A DNA stretch of 64,000 bases from Hymenobacter guriensis. GTDB lineage: Bacteria; Bacteroidota; Bacteroidia; Cytophagales; Hymenobacteraceae. Below are positions 41,667 to 50,626 of this stretch, piece by piece. Each line of letters starts with the position of its first letter. The first letter of the stretch is position 1. The stretch is from assembly GCF_015773195.1 (NCBI RefSeq), contig NZ_JADWYK010000002.1:186001-250000 (forward strand), in the 5' to 3' direction. The position numbers and the translations under genes are program-made. The notes beneath the pieces are model-generated. The model did no database searches. It saw nothing but the letters and a program-made list of their open reading frames with translations, and was not told where the DNA came from.

Positions 41667-42743
41667 ATGCGGGGGCGGGTGCTGTATCGGCTGCTCAGGC
41701 CTCTGCTACTGGGGTGGCTGCTGCTTTCGGTGGTATTCCTGCTCAGCCGGCTGGCCGGCTTCGGCAGCACAGTGGATCTTACGCCCGAAACCGACATTTT
41801 ATCGTCACGGCAGTTTGAGCGCCAACAAGCCCAACAAGCTTTGCAGAAGCGCCTGGGTTTGAATTTACCGCTGTTTTACCTGTCGGTCGTTCCCCATCCT
41901 TCCTACGGCCCGTGGCTGCTGGCAGTGCGCTGGCATGGTCGCCACAACCAATACCATCAATGGCTGCGGCAGCTGGCGGCGGGCAGCCTCGGCAGCTCCT
42001 ACCGGGACGGACAACCGGTAACATCTATTATCAGTGAAGCCTTGCCCAACACACTCCGTCTTACGCTGCCGGCAGCCGCAAGCTCGGTAGGGCTGACCCT
42101 CTGGCTGGGACTACGGCTGGCCCGACGGCGGTGGTGGCGCACCTGGGTGCTGAGTTTGTGCGTGGCGCTGGATGCGGCCCCGCTTTTCCTGGTTGCCACG
42201 GCCCTGCTGCTGCTGCTCGCCAACCCCGACGCTTTTCCGCTGTTTCCGGCTTACGGCTTGCCGGAGTCAGCTGGCACCGAAAGCTTGTGGGAATCAGGCA
42301 CCCGGCACCTGTACTACTATGCGCTGCCCATTGGCAGTTTGCTGCTCGTGACGGTACCCGGCCTGGTCTTGCAGCTGGTGGCAGCACTGGAGCAGGAAGC
42401 CGGAAGCCAGTACGTGGTAACGGCACGAGCGAAGGGACTATCAGACAGGCAAGTACTGCGGGGTCACGTGCTGCGCAATGCCGCGCTGCCGTTTATCACC
42501 CTGCTCACCGATCTGCTGCCGGCGCTGCTGGCCGGCGCGGTAGTGGTAGAAGTAATTTTTGCGCTGCCCGGAATGGGTCGACTGCTGGCCGAAGCCGCCG
42601 CCGCGCGCGACTACCCCGTGCTGCTGGGCGGCGTGGCCCTGGTAGCAGCGGCCCGGCTGATATCCTACTGGCTGGCCGACGCCCTCTATGCCTGGGCAGA
42701 CCCGCGCCTGCGCCGCCAGACTACTTTGCCAACTCATGCATAG
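41667..42743 (+). CDS. ABC transporter permease, OppB/DppB-like
   Basis: The 358-residue inner-membrane protein has an N-terminal membrane helix, a periplasmic loop and the BPD_transp_1 domain. The permease signature is 'TARAKGLSDRQVLRGHVLRNAALPFITLLTDLLPALLAGAVVVEVIFALPGMGRLL' in consecutive blocks, with the EAA-type loop 'AKGLSDRQVL'. Its start is 2 bp after the binding-protein stop, so translation is coupled. It would form a heterodimeric channel with the next gene product. Confidence 0.92.
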   Translation: MRGRVLYRLLRPLLLGWLLLSVVFLLSRLAGFGSTVDLTPETDILSSRQFERQQAQQALQKRLGLNLPLFYLSVVPHPSYGPWLLAVRWHGRHNQYHQWLRQLAAGSLGSSYRDGQPVTSIISEALPNTLRLTLPAAASSVGLTLWLGLRLARRRWWRTWVLSLCVALDAAPLFLVATALLLLLANPDAFPLFPAYGLPESAGTESLWESGTRHLYYYALPIGSLLLVTVPGLVLQLVAALEQEAGSQYVVTARAKGLSDRQVLRGHVLRNAALPFITLLTDLLPALLAGAVVVEVIFALPGMGRLLAEAAAARDYPVLLGGVALVAAARLISYWLADALYAWADPRLRRQTTLPTHA

Positions 42744-43716
42744 GCCATGGTACCGGTGGATAGCCCTCGGTTGGCTGGCGCTGATAGTTCTGGCCGCCGC
42801 CAGTGCCAGTTGGCTGCCGTTGCCGTTTCAGCCTGGTCAAACCGATACGGCCTCTATAGCTACTGCACCCAGCGCGGCTACCCAACACTGGCTGGGAACC
42901 GATGCGCTGGGCCGCGACGTGCTGGCCGAACTGCTTTATGGCAGCCGCACGCTAGTAGGAGTAAGCCTGCCCGCTACCGCACTATTGACGCTGCTGGCGG
43001 TTCTTCTGGGCGCCACCGCAGGCTACTGGGGCAACACCCGGCTCCGTCTGACGCGGGCGCAGTGGCTGGGTGGTAGTTATGCTACCTTACTAACTGCGCT
43101 GTATCTGCTATTACCAAGAACTGGTGGAGCCACCATGATGGCGTGGCTGCTGTGGCTGCTCATTGGTGGGGCACTGGCATGGGGGCTAGGCCGTACAGGT
43201 TGGGGACGTGCCAGGGAAGCCGTGCCGCTGGATAGCTGGATCCTGGGCATAGCAGCCATCCTAGGGTCCGTTCCCCGGCTCATTCTGCTGGTGATTCTGG
43301 CGGCGGTAATGCCTTTTTCCGTGGTATCAGCTATCCTGATGTTGGGGATGCTGTTCTGGCCGGGCATGATGCGGCTGGTACGGGCCGAGATGCTGCGGAT
43401 GAAGGCCTTGCCCTACCTGGAGGCTGCCCGGGCGCTGGGCCTTACGGATACCCAGATTATGTGGCGGCATGCCTGGCCGGCCCTGCGCGGTTTGGTGGCT
43501 ACGTCCTCCCTGCTCTACCTCACCGTTGTTATCGGTCTTGAAACCACTCTTTCCTTTTTAGGTATTGGCCTGCCCGCCGAGCAAGCAAGCTGGGGCCATC
43601 TGCTAGCCGCCGCCCGGCTAGCCCCGGAAGCCTGGTGGGTAGCGGCCTTCCCGGGTGTAAGCCTTTTGCTGACGCTACTCAGCCTACGGGTTGTAGCCCG
43701 GAAGAAAATAATATAG
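42736..43716 (+). CDS. ABC transporter permease, OppC/DppC-like
   Basis: The 326-residue protein overlaps the previous gene by 8 bp. It has the OppC signature 'HWLGTDALGRDVLAELLYGSRTLVGVSL' and the EAA loop 'EAARALGLTDTQIMWRHAWPAL', then 'TTLSFLGIGLPAEQASWGHLL'. The ATG at 42736 was chosen because it starts a clear membrane helix. No ATPase gene follows, so the transporter must borrow OppD/F-like ATPases from elsewhere or be incomplete. Confidence 0.92.
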   Translation: MHRPWYRWIALGWLALIVLAAASASWLPLPFQPGQTDTASIATAPSAATQHWLGTDALGRDVLAELLYGSRTLVGVSLPATALLTLLAVLLGATAGYWGNTRLRLTRAQWLGGSYATLLTALYLLLPRTGGATMMAWLLWLLIGGALAWGLGRTGWGRAREAVPLDSWILGIAAILGSVPRLILLVILAAVMPFSVVSAILMLGMLFWPGMMRLVRAEMLRMKALPYLEAARALGLTDTQIMWRHAWPALRGLVATSSLLYLTVVIGLETTLSFLGIGLPAEQASWGHLLAAARLAPEAWWVAAFPGVSLLLTLLSLRVVARKKII

Positions 43717-44298
43717 TCCGCAACGTGCTGAAATACTCCTGACACATGTCACAATCAGGCAGTAAACAAACAGTCTGGTGACGCGCCATACAAAGCCTCT
43801 GTACCGTTTTACCTTAAAGCCCTTCTCAAAAAGGAGCCTATACCTTCATTATTCCTATGTCACAAACACCCACGTTGTTTCCTTTCCATCCGCACAAGGT
43901 CGCTCTATACTTGCATAAGAATTCGGACGCAGCAAGTAGCTGCCTTGAGTTTTTCTCAGCTTTTGCCGCCCATGACGGAAGTCGGAAGCCTGGAAAACAG
44001 CGCTATTGTTTCAACTGCTGAGGCAATAGCGCTGTATCCGAGAAAGACCGGCAGCTCACCCCAAGTACCGCATCTGCGGCCTGAGGTTGGTTGAAGTCCG
44101 AATAGCGCTGCTGCAGGTCAGCAACGGAATGAAGAGAAAGTTTAACGAGTGGGTTTTTATAAACTACTCGATTATGTTGCAATAGGTGTGTAGAAAAACC
44201 GCTGGCTCTGTCTGCGGTTTTTTTGCGTTTGCACCTGCCACAAAAAAGCCACTCCTCCACCGCAGAACGGCGAAGGAGCGGCAGTAACTGTAACTAGC
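43717..44298. other. Intergenic region with candidate structured RNA
   Basis: No convincing protein gene. A -7-like TATACTTG (43906-43913, plus strand) is followed by a strong hairpin: CAGCGCTATTG at 43998-44008 pairs with CAATAGCGCTG at 44024-44034. A third segment AATAGCGCTG at 44101-44110 could pair with the same left arm instead. A terminator at 44191-44226 could end a transcript of about 300 bases. It does not match rnpB, tmRNA or SRP RNA by eye. Confidence 0.4.
44191..44226 (+). terminator. Terminator-like hairpin with T run on the plus strand
   Basis: AAAAACCGC pairs with GCGGTTTTTTT around an 11-base loop. No plus-strand protein gene ends just before it, which supports a non-coding transcript. 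It also works on the minus strand for the PorE-like gene. Confidence 0.6.
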
Positions 44299-46347
44299 TT
44301 ACTTTTCCAGCACTTTAAACTCGGTGCGGCGGTTTTGCTGTCGGCCTTCCTTGGTAGTGTTGGACGCTACCGGCTGCGTGAGGCCGTAGCCGGCAAACGT
44401 GAGGCGGCCTTTGTCAATGCCTTTTGTTATCAGGTAGTCGACTACCACGCGGGCCCGGTTTTCGGAAAGCTTCTGGTTGTAGGCCGGGTTGCCCACGTTG
44501 TCGGTGTGGCCGGAAATTTCGATGCGCAGCTTGGGCGTTTCATTGAGCAGAGCCACAAGGCGCTCCAGCTCGGCGGTGCTTTCCTTGCGCAAGGTTGATT
44601 TGTCGGTGTCGAAGAAAATGTTGTTCAGCACCACCTTCGCGCCTACGTTCAGCTTCTTGAGGGCAATGTCCTTCACCACTTCCGAATAAGCCGCGCCGGC
44701 CGGCAGATCAAAGTTTTCGGAGTGGAAAAGGTAGCCTTCCTGCCGCACTACGATGCCGTAGTTGATGCCCGAAGGCAACGACACGAGGTAGCGGCCCGAC
44801 TGCGAGTTGGAGCGGAAAGAGGCAATAGTCTGGTTTTTCTGGTTGTCAACCACGTCGATAGTGGCTTCCAGTGGCTGCTTGCTTTCGGCATCCGTCACGA
44901 TGCCCTTCAGGATAGTTACCTGGGTGGTAGCCACAGGCACGGCAGCGGCCAGCACGGTTTCCTTCACGGGCGCCGCGCGCGAGGCCAGCAGCTGGTCTTC
45001 GTTGCTGAGCACGGGCGGCTTTTCGGGCCCCAAGAAGGTAATCTGGTAGATGTCCTTGCTGCCTTGGCCATCGTCGCGGTAAGAGGAATAGTAGCCGTGG
45101 CGCCCGGAGGCCGAAATCACGAAGAACACGTCGTCGTCGGGCGTGTTGATGGGCCAGCCGAGGTTTTCGGGCTTGCTCCACTTGCCGTTTTCATACACCG
45201 ATTTAAAGATGTCGTAGCCGCCCATGGAGTTGTGACCTTCCGAGGAGAAGTACATCGTCTTGCCATCGGGGTGCATAAACACACCTTCTTCGCCGTAGGG
45301 CGTGTTGATGGCAGGTCCCAGGTTTACGGCTTTGCCTTTGCCTTCCAGCTCAATCCGGTAAATGTCGCGGCTGCCGAGGCTACCCTCGGGCTGGTCGCTC
45401 ACGAAGTACAGGATGCGGCCATCGGGCGAGTAGGAAGCCGACGACTCGTGGGCGTTGGTGTTCACGCGCTTGCCCAGCGTCTGGGGCTTGCTCCACTTGT
45501 TGCCACGCAGGTCGCACTCGTTCAGGTCGCCGCCGTTGTTTTCCACGTAAATCAGCATACGCTGCCCGTCGGGGGAAAGGCCCACGGTGGCGTCGTGGCC
45601 GTCCGTATTGACAGGCTCGGCCAGGGCGCGGGCGGGCCCCCAGCCGTCGCCGGCACGGTTCGACTGGTACACGTCCTCAAAAAAGCCGCCCGATTCGGGG
45701 TCCGTCTGGCCGCCGGTGGAGTTGTTGCGGCGGGAGGTAAACAGAATCACCGACTCATCAGCCGAAATAACCGGCCCGTAGTCCGGAAACGGTGAGTTTA
45801 CGCCCGGCCCGGCGTTATCGATAAAGACACGGGTGGGCTTTTTCATGAGGGCCATGCCCGACTCGCACTCCGTAATGTGCTTTCGTATTTCCTGCTGCAG
45901 AGCCAGGGCGTTTTTAGCGCCGGTGGGCGGCACGGCCTTTTTGTACTCAGCAATTGCTTCCTGCCAACGGGCGTTCAGGTGCAAGCCGCGGCCCAGCAGA
46001 AAGTGCATGCGGGGGTCCACCTCACCGTCCAGCTCAAAGGCCTTCTGCAGGTAGCTCAGGCTGCGCGGCCGAAACCCGGAGTTCAGGTAACAGTCGCCGA
46101 TTTTGAGGTTGAGCTGAGCGTTGTTCGGGTTGAACTTCTGGGCTTCGAGGTAGTGCGGCAGGGCGCGCTCGTACTTGGGCGGGTCAGCAAAATACCATTC
46201 GTCGCCGGCCTTTATTTCTTTCTGTGCGGTTTTCAGGCCTTCCTTGTCGTTGCCGAACCGGTCTTTGCTGAACTCCACACTCTGAGCCAGCGCCGGAACC
46301 GCTAGGAGCAGCGCGGCGGCCAGGGCGGCCAATCGGGTAAACTTCAT
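44299..46347 (-). CDS. PorE-like TPR / PD40 propeller / carboxypeptidase-regulatory / OmpA protein
   Basis: The 682-residue protein has a signal peptide (residues 1-22), TPR helices (about 35-130), a PD40-type beta-propeller (about 165-430; 'DGQRMLIYVENNGGDLNECD', 'DGRILYFVSDQPEGSLGSRDIY', 'DGKTMYFSSEGHNSMGGYDIF'), a carboxypeptidase-regulatory-like domain (about 455-545, 'LKGIVTDAESKQPLEATIDVVD') and a C-terminal OmpA domain ('RIEISGHTDNVGNPAYNQKLS'). This is the domain order of PorE, a peptidoglycan-binding component of T9SS, but the same order occurs in other Bacteroidota paralogues. A TPR gene lies 13 bp upstream. Confidence 0.88.
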   Translation of the reverse strand: MKFTRLAALAAALLLAVPALAQSVEFSKDRFGNDKEGLKTAQKEIKAGDEWYFADPPKYERALPHYLEAQKFNPNNAQLNLKIGDCYLNSGFRPRSLSYLQKAFELDGEVDPRMHFLLGRGLHLNARWQEAIAEYKKAVPPTGAKNALALQQEIRKHITECESGMALMKKPTRVFIDNAGPGVNSPFPDYGPVISADESVILFTSRRNNSTGGQTDPESGGFFEDVYQSNRAGDGWGPARALAEPVNTDGHDATVGLSPDGQRMLIYVENNGGDLNECDLRGNKWSKPQTLGKRVNTNAHESSASYSPDGRILYFVSDQPEGSLGSRDIYRIELEGKGKAVNLGPAINTPYGEEGVFMHPDGKTMYFSSEGHNSMGGYDIFKSVYENGKWSKPENLGWPINTPDDDVFFVISASGRHGYYSSYRDDGQGSKDIYQITFLGPEKPPVLSNEDQLLASRAAPVKETVLAAAVPVATTQVTILKGIVTDAESKQPLEATIDVVDNQKNQTIASFRSNSQSGRYLVSLPSGINYGIVVRQEGYLFHSENFDLPAGAAYSEVVKDIALKKLNVGAKVVLNNIFFDTDKSTLRKESTAELERLVALLNETPKLRIEISGHTDNVGNPAYNQKLSENRARVVVDYLITKGIDKGRLTFAGYGLTQPVASNTTKEGRQQNRRTEFKVLEK

Positions 46348-46360
46348 CGAGTACGTCACC

Positions 46361-47425
46361 TTATTCACAAGCGGCATTAGCGTAGGCAGTTCCATTTTCC
46401 AGGCCCAGTTCGGCGGCTTTGCGCCAGTCCTGGCACGCGCCGTCGGCCTCGCGCAGCATCTCGCGGGCATGGCCGCGGTTGAGGTAAGCCTCGGCGTACT
46501 GCGCATTTAGCTTGATGGCCTGCGTGGCATCGTCGGCGGCTTTCTTGTAGTCTTCGAGCTTGAGGTAGGCAGCCGCGCGGTTGTTGTAGGCGAAGGCATA
46601 GCCGGCGTTCAGCTCCAGCGCCTTGCTGAAATCGGCCACGGCACCTTTATAGTCACCGGCCTCAAATCGGGCGCTACCGCGGTTGTTGAAGGCCACGGGG
46701 TTGTCCGTCACTTTGTTGAGGTAGGCGGAGAAGTCGGCCAGGGCGCCTTTCACGTCGCCGGCGCGGCGCTTGGCGCTGGCGCGGTTCAGCAGGGCCGGCA
46801 GCAGCTCAGGCTGAAGCTTCAGGGCCTGATCGTAGTCCTGAATGGCGGCGGCGTAGTTGCCGAGCTGGCGCTGGGCGCTGCCCCGGTCGTGATAGGCGTA
46901 GGCATAGGCGGGGTCGGCTTTCACGGCCGCCGAAAAATCGGCCAGCGCCTCCTTGAAATTGCCTTTTTCAAAGCGTAGGTCGCCGCGGTAGTACCAGGCG
47001 GGAGCGTAGTCGGGCTTGAGTTCCGTGGATTTGGTGTAGTCCAGCTCGGCAGCTTCTGCCTGGCCCTGGGCCTGCTTGGCCTGCCCACGCCCGAAGTAGG
47101 CTGTGAAGCCTTCGGGCTCCAGCTTGATGGCCTGGTCGTAGTCCTGCACAGCCTGGTCGTACTCCTTCAGCTCGTAGCGGGTAGCAGCGCGGTTGTAGTA
47201 GGCTTTGGAAAAATCAGCTTTAGCGGCCAAAGCGCGGTCAAAGTCCTGAATAGCGGCGCGGTAGCTTTTCTGGTTGAACTTGGCAATGCCGCTGTTGTAG
47301 AGCTTTTCGGCCAGCTGGGCGGGCGGCAGCGTGCTGGCTCGCACGGTATCTACCTGCGCCTGGGCGGGCCGGGCCAGGCCACCAACCAGCAAAAGCGCCG
47401 CCGCTGCAGTAAAGAGTGGTTTCAT
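46361..47425 (-). CDS. Tetratricopeptide-repeat protein, exported
   Basis: The 354-residue precursor has a signal peptide (MKPLFTAAAALLLVGGLARPAQAQ). About nine TPRs follow, each close to 34 residues ('AIQDFDRALAAKADFSKAYYNRAATRYELKEYDQ' is one, written here as a single repeat in its pieces 'AIQDFDRALAAKADF' and 'SKAYYNRAATRYELKEYDQ'). It ends in 'READGACQDWRKAAELGLE'. It is a periplasmic scaffold of unknown partner. Its stop is 13 bp from the start of the PorE-like gene, so the two are one operon and may form a complex. Confidence 0.9.
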   Translation of the reverse strand: MKPLFTAAAALLLVGGLARPAQAQVDTVRASTLPPAQLAEKLYNSGIAKFNQKSYRAAIQDFDRALAAKADFSKAYYNRAATRYELKEYDQAVQDYDQAIKLEPEGFTAYFGRGQAKQAQGQAEAAELDYTKSTELKPDYAPAWYYRGDLRFEKGNFKEALADFSAAVKADPAYAYAYHDRGSAQRQLGNYAAAIQDYDQALKLQPELLPALLNRASAKRRAGDVKGALADFSAYLNKVTDNPVAFNNRGSARFEAGDYKGAVADFSKALELNAGYAFAYNNRAAAYLKLEDYKKAADDATQAIKLNAQYAEAYLNRGHAREMLREADGACQDWRKAAELGLENGTAYANAACE

Positions 47426-47593
47426 AGAAAGTTCGGGGGCGGGCCAGGTGGTGCCACCCGGTATAAATGTACTTTCCTTTCCCAACACTCCCAACCCATC
47501 CGGCATTCTTTCCGGGTAATTGAAGTTTCCCAAGCCGGCAGATTTCGGTCGGTCCTGAAAACCTTTGGGTAGGGCTGACACTTATTGTTTGCG

Positions 47594-47601
47594 TAATTTT
47601 G
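47594..47601 (+). promoter_or_regulatory. -7 element of the bacilliredoxin gene
   Basis: TAATTTTG matches TAnnTTTG, 55 bases before the ATG at 47657. Confidence 0.45.
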
Positions 47602-47656
47602 TCGGCGGGTTTTTCCGCCCGCTTCCTTTTTTCTTTTTCTTCCTCATCTAATAGAT

Positions 47657-48079
47657 ATGGCAACGTACCCCGAATACATGGTGGCTCCCATCCGGCAGGA
47701 CTTGGTGGAAGCCGGTTTTGAGCAATTGATGACGCCCGAAGAAGTGGACCAGGCGCTGCTGCCAACTACCGGCACGGTGCTGGTGGCCGTCAACTCGGTG
47801 TGTGGCTGCGCCGCTGCCAAAGCCCGCCCGGCCCTCAAGCTGGCCCTTTCCAGCACCGACAAAAAGCCCGCGAAGCTGGTTACGGTATTTGCCGGTATGG
47901 AAACCGACGCCGTGGCCAAAGTGCGCGAGCATCTGCTCCCCTACCCGCCCTCTTCGCCCAGCATTGCGCTGTTCAAAGACGGTGAGCTGGTGCACATGAT
48001 TGAGCGGTACCACATCGAAGGCAACGACATGATGCGCATCGTCGACAACCTGCAGGGCGCCTTTGCCGAGTACTGCTAA
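47657..48079 (+). CDS. BrxA/BrxB (YphP/YqiW) family bacilliredoxin
   Basis: The 140-residue thioredoxin-fold protein has the CGC active site in 'NSVCGCAAAKARPALKLAL' (about residues 49-51). It also has the family start 'YPEYMVAPIRQDLVEAGFEQLMTPEEVDQAL' and end 'RYHIEGNDMMRIVDNLQGAFAEYC'. Bacilliredoxins remove bacillithiol from mixed disulfides after oxidative stress, so its presence suggests bacillithiol use, although no biosynthesis genes are in view. The gene is followed by a terminator flanked by a 43-bp inverted repeat. Confidence 0.93.
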   Translation: MATYPEYMVAPIRQDLVEAGFEQLMTPEEVDQALLPTTGTVLVAVNSVCGCAAAKARPALKLALSSTDKKPAKLVTVFAGMETDAVAKVREHLLPYPPSSPSIALFKDGELVHMIERYHIEGNDMMRIVDNLQGAFAEYC

Positions 48080-48262
48080 ACCACGGATTCGCGCGGATTG
48101 GTCGGATTCCACGGATTTTGTGGACGATTATCCCCAACAAAAAAGCCCCGCATACTGCGGGGCTTTTTTGTTTTTTCTTAGTTTATCTGGAAATCTCGAA
48201 AAACGCAGACTGTTCCATTCACAAAATCCGTGAAATCCGACCAATCCGCGCGAATCCGTGGT
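48080..48262. repeat. 43-bp inverted repeat flanking a terminator
   Basis: Arms 48080-48122 and 48220-48262 are complementary with a single mismatch. The arm itself contains several GGATT units (ACGGATTCGCGCGGATTGG and so on). The outer ends touch the bacilliredoxin stop and the recQ stop. Confidence 0.8.
48137..48173. terminator. Bidirectional terminator between the bacilliredoxin and recQ genes
   Basis: ACAAAAAAGCCCCGCA pairs with TGCGGGGCTTTTTTGT around TAC. It lies at the centre of the 43-bp inverted repeat. Confidence 0.9.
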
Positions 48263-48263
48263 C

Positions 48264-50462
48264 TTAGTTGGCTACTTCACTCAGGAACTTGATACGCATC
48301 AGGCGCAGATCTTCCTCGGTGTAGTCGTCGTCGCCCAGTTCTTTCAGGGCTTCGGCAATGTTGTCGGTGCTGGCCGTCATGAAGTAATCGTAGATTTCCT
48401 CCTGCCGCTCCTCGTCCAGCACGCCGTTGATGTAGTAATCGAGGTTGAGCTTGGTGCCAGCGTAGCAGATGTGCTCAATTTCCTCCATCAGCTCCCGCAT
48501 GTCGATGCCCTTGGAAGAAGCAATTTCCTCCAGGTCCATCTTCTTGTCGATCTGCTGAATGATATAAATCTTGATTTTCGACTTATTGACGGCTGATTTC
48601 ACCACTACGTCGGCGGCCGTCATAATGTCGTTTTCCTCCACGTACTTCTTGATGAGTTCCAGAAAGGGCGCGCCGAACTTCTGGGCCTTGCCCTGCCCTA
48701 CGCCCGATACGTGGGCCAGGTCCTCTATCTTGGTAGGAAAGGTGGTGGCCATTTCCTTCAGGCTCGGATCCTGAAATAGCACGTAAGGCGGCAAACCTTT
48801 CTGGTGAGCCAGCTTCTTACGCAGGGCCTTGAGCATGTCGAACAGGGCCTGGTCGTGGCCGGCAGCCTGCTGCACTTCCTCCTGCTCCACCTGCTCCTGC
48901 ATTTCCTCCTCGTAGTTGTGGTCCTTGGAGAGCTTGAAGTTGTAGGGCGACTGCAGAAAATCTTCGCCCTTGGGGCAGATGCGGATTACGCCGAAGTTTT
49001 CGATATCCTTGCCCAGCAAACCCGCAATCATGCTCTGGCGCAGCACCGAGTGCCAGAATGCCACGTCATGGTCTTTGCCGGCCCCGTAGATGGGTAGCTT
49101 GTTGTGGCCGTAGCTTTCGATGTGGGGGTTGGTCAGGCCGGTGAGCACGCTCGTGAGGTGCTCGATGCCGAAGCGCTGCTCGGTCTGCACCACGGCCTGC
49201 AACGCCAGCTTCACAAACTCCTTGCCCTCGAACTTCTCGCGCGGGTGCTTGCAGTTGTCGCAGAAGCCGCAGTCCTTCTCATAGGTTTCGCCGAAGTAGT
49301 GCAGCAGCTGTTTGCGGCGGCACACAGCCGAGTCGGCGTAGTTGGCCATTTCCTGGAGCAGCAGCTTGCTGTTGTCGCGCTCGGTCACGGGCTTGTCCTT
49401 GTTGAACTTCTCCAGCTTCACGATGTCATCGTAGCTGTAGAACATCAGGCAGTCACCCTCCAGCCCGTCGCGGCCGCCGCGGCCGGTTTCCTGGTAGTAG
49501 CCCTCAATGCTCTTGGGCGTGTCGTAGTGAATCACGAAGCGCACGTCCGGCTTGTCGATGCCCATGCCGAAGGCAATGGTCGCCACAATTACGTCGCAGT
49601 CCTCATTCAGGAAGGCATCCTGGTTGGCCATGCGCACGTGCGGGTCGAGGCCGGCGTGGTACGGCAGGGCACGCACGTCGTTCACGCGCAGCAGCTCGGC
49701 TATTTCCTCCACTTTCTTGCGCGAGAGGCAATACACGATGCCGGCCTGCCCCTTGCGCTGCTTCACGTACTGGATCAGCTGCTTTTTGGTCTGGTGCTTG
49801 GGCCGGACTTCGTAGTACAGGTTGGTGCGGTTGAAGGACGTCTTGAACACCGACGCCTCGTCCATCTGCAGGTTTTTCTGTATGTCGAGCTGCACCTTGG
49901 GCGTGGCCGTGGCCGTGAGGGCAATGATGGGCACATCTACGCCCAGCCCGTCGATGATGCTGCGGATTTTGCGGTACTCCGGCCGGAAGTCGTGGCCCCA
50001 CTCCGAGATGCAGTGGGCCTCATCAATGGCCACGAAGGAAATGGTGGCCTTGTTTAGAAACTCTATGGTCTCGTCCTTGGTCAGGCTTTCAGGCGCCACG
50101 TACAGCAGGCGTACCTCCCCACTGATAACGTCCCGCTTCACCTTGTTCATTTCCGTTTTCGACAGGGTCGAGTTCAGAAACGCGGCATTCACCCCGAAGG
50201 CATTCAGCTGGTCGACCTGGTTTTTCATCAAGGCAATCAGCGGCGAAATCACAATGGCCGTACCGGGCAGCACCAGGGCTGGCAGTTGGTAGCAAAGACT
50301 CTTGCCGGCGCCGGTAGGCATAATCACGAAGGTGTTGTGGCCTTCGATGACGTTCTGGATGATGGCTTCCTGAGTACCCCGAAACTGGCCGTACCCGAAA
50401 ACTTCCTTTAACTTGCCCTTCAGATCAGCTGCTGGCTTAGCGGCTTGGGTAACGGCTGGCAT
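48264..50462 (-). CDS. recQ: ATP-dependent DNA helicase RecQ
   Basis: The 732-residue helicase (3'-5' direction in the family) has Walker A '[18 protein letters not shown]', the DEAH box '[21 protein letters not shown]', motif VI '[12 protein letters not shown]', the zinc-binding cysteines of the RecQ-Ct region ('[10 protein letters not shown]') and an HRDC domain ('[24 protein letters not shown]'). A further C-terminal helical extension (about 610-732) is of the type found in Bacteroidota RecQ. It acts in recombination repair. The start at 50462 is favoured; 50507 in frame is possible. A -7 element TAAATTTG (minus, 50541-50534) fits both. Confidence 0.95.
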   Translation of the reverse strand: MPAVTQAAKPAADLKGKLKEVFGYGQFRGTQEAIIQNVIEGHNTFVIMPTGAGKSLCYQLPALVLPGTAIVISPLIALMKNQVDQLNAFGVNAAFLNSTLSKTEMNKVKRDVISGEVRLLYVAPESLTKDETIEFLNKATISFVAIDEAHCISEWGHDFRPEYRKIRSIIDGLGVDVPIIALTATATPKVQLDIQKNLQMDEASVFKTSFNRTNLYYEVRPKHQTKKQLIQYVKQRKGQAGIVYCLSRKKVEEIAELLRVNDVRALPYHAGLDPHVRMANQDAFLNEDCDVIVATIAFGMGIDKPDVRFVIHYDTPKSIEGYYQETGRGGRDGLEGDCLMFYSYDDIVKLEKFNKDKPVTERDNSKLLLQEMANYADSAVCRRKQLLHYFGETYEKDCGFCDNCKHPREKFEGKEFVKLALQAVVQTEQRFGIEHLTSVLTGLTNPHIESYGHNKLPIYGAGKDHDVAFWHSVLRQSMIAGLLGKDIENFGVIRICPKGEDFLQSPYNFKLSKDHNYEEEMQEQVEQEEVQQAAGHDQALFDMLKALRKKLAHQKGLPPYVLFQDPSLKEMATTFPTKIEDLAHVSGVGQGKAQKFGAPFLELIKKYVEENDIMTAADVVVKSAVNKSKIKIYIIQQIDKKMDLEEIASSKGIDMRELMEEIEHICYAGTKLNLDYYINGVLDEERQEEIYDYFMTASTDNIAEALKELGDDDYTEEDLRLMRIKFLSEVAN

Positions 50463-50626
50463 GGACTTGCTCACTTCTCGGTTGGGGAATGCAGATGAGA
50501 CAGACAACCCACGGGTTGCTTTCTCAATCTAGACAAATTTACAGTAGGGAGTATCGGGTACCGGGAATTAAGACTAAAGCCGCTCTTTTCTCGCCGCACT
50601 GCTCTCTATTTGATATCAAATTTAGA

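Noticed and set aside
43910..44226. RNase P RNA, tmRNA or SRP RNA in the 43.9-44.2 kb gap
   Set aside because: I looked for the conserved GAGGAAAGUCC-type, tRNA-like 3' end and GGUCAGGUCCGGAAG-type motifs and found none.
44003..44260. 85-codon minus-strand frame in the intergenic region before the PorE-like gene
   Set aside because: It covers hairpins and a terminator, and the translation has no domain or signal peptide.
44722..45795. Long open frame (357 codons) on the plus strand opposite the PorE-like gene
   Set aside because: It is the antisense shadow of a clearly coding GC-rich gene. The translation shows no domain and mirrors the codon bias of the real gene.
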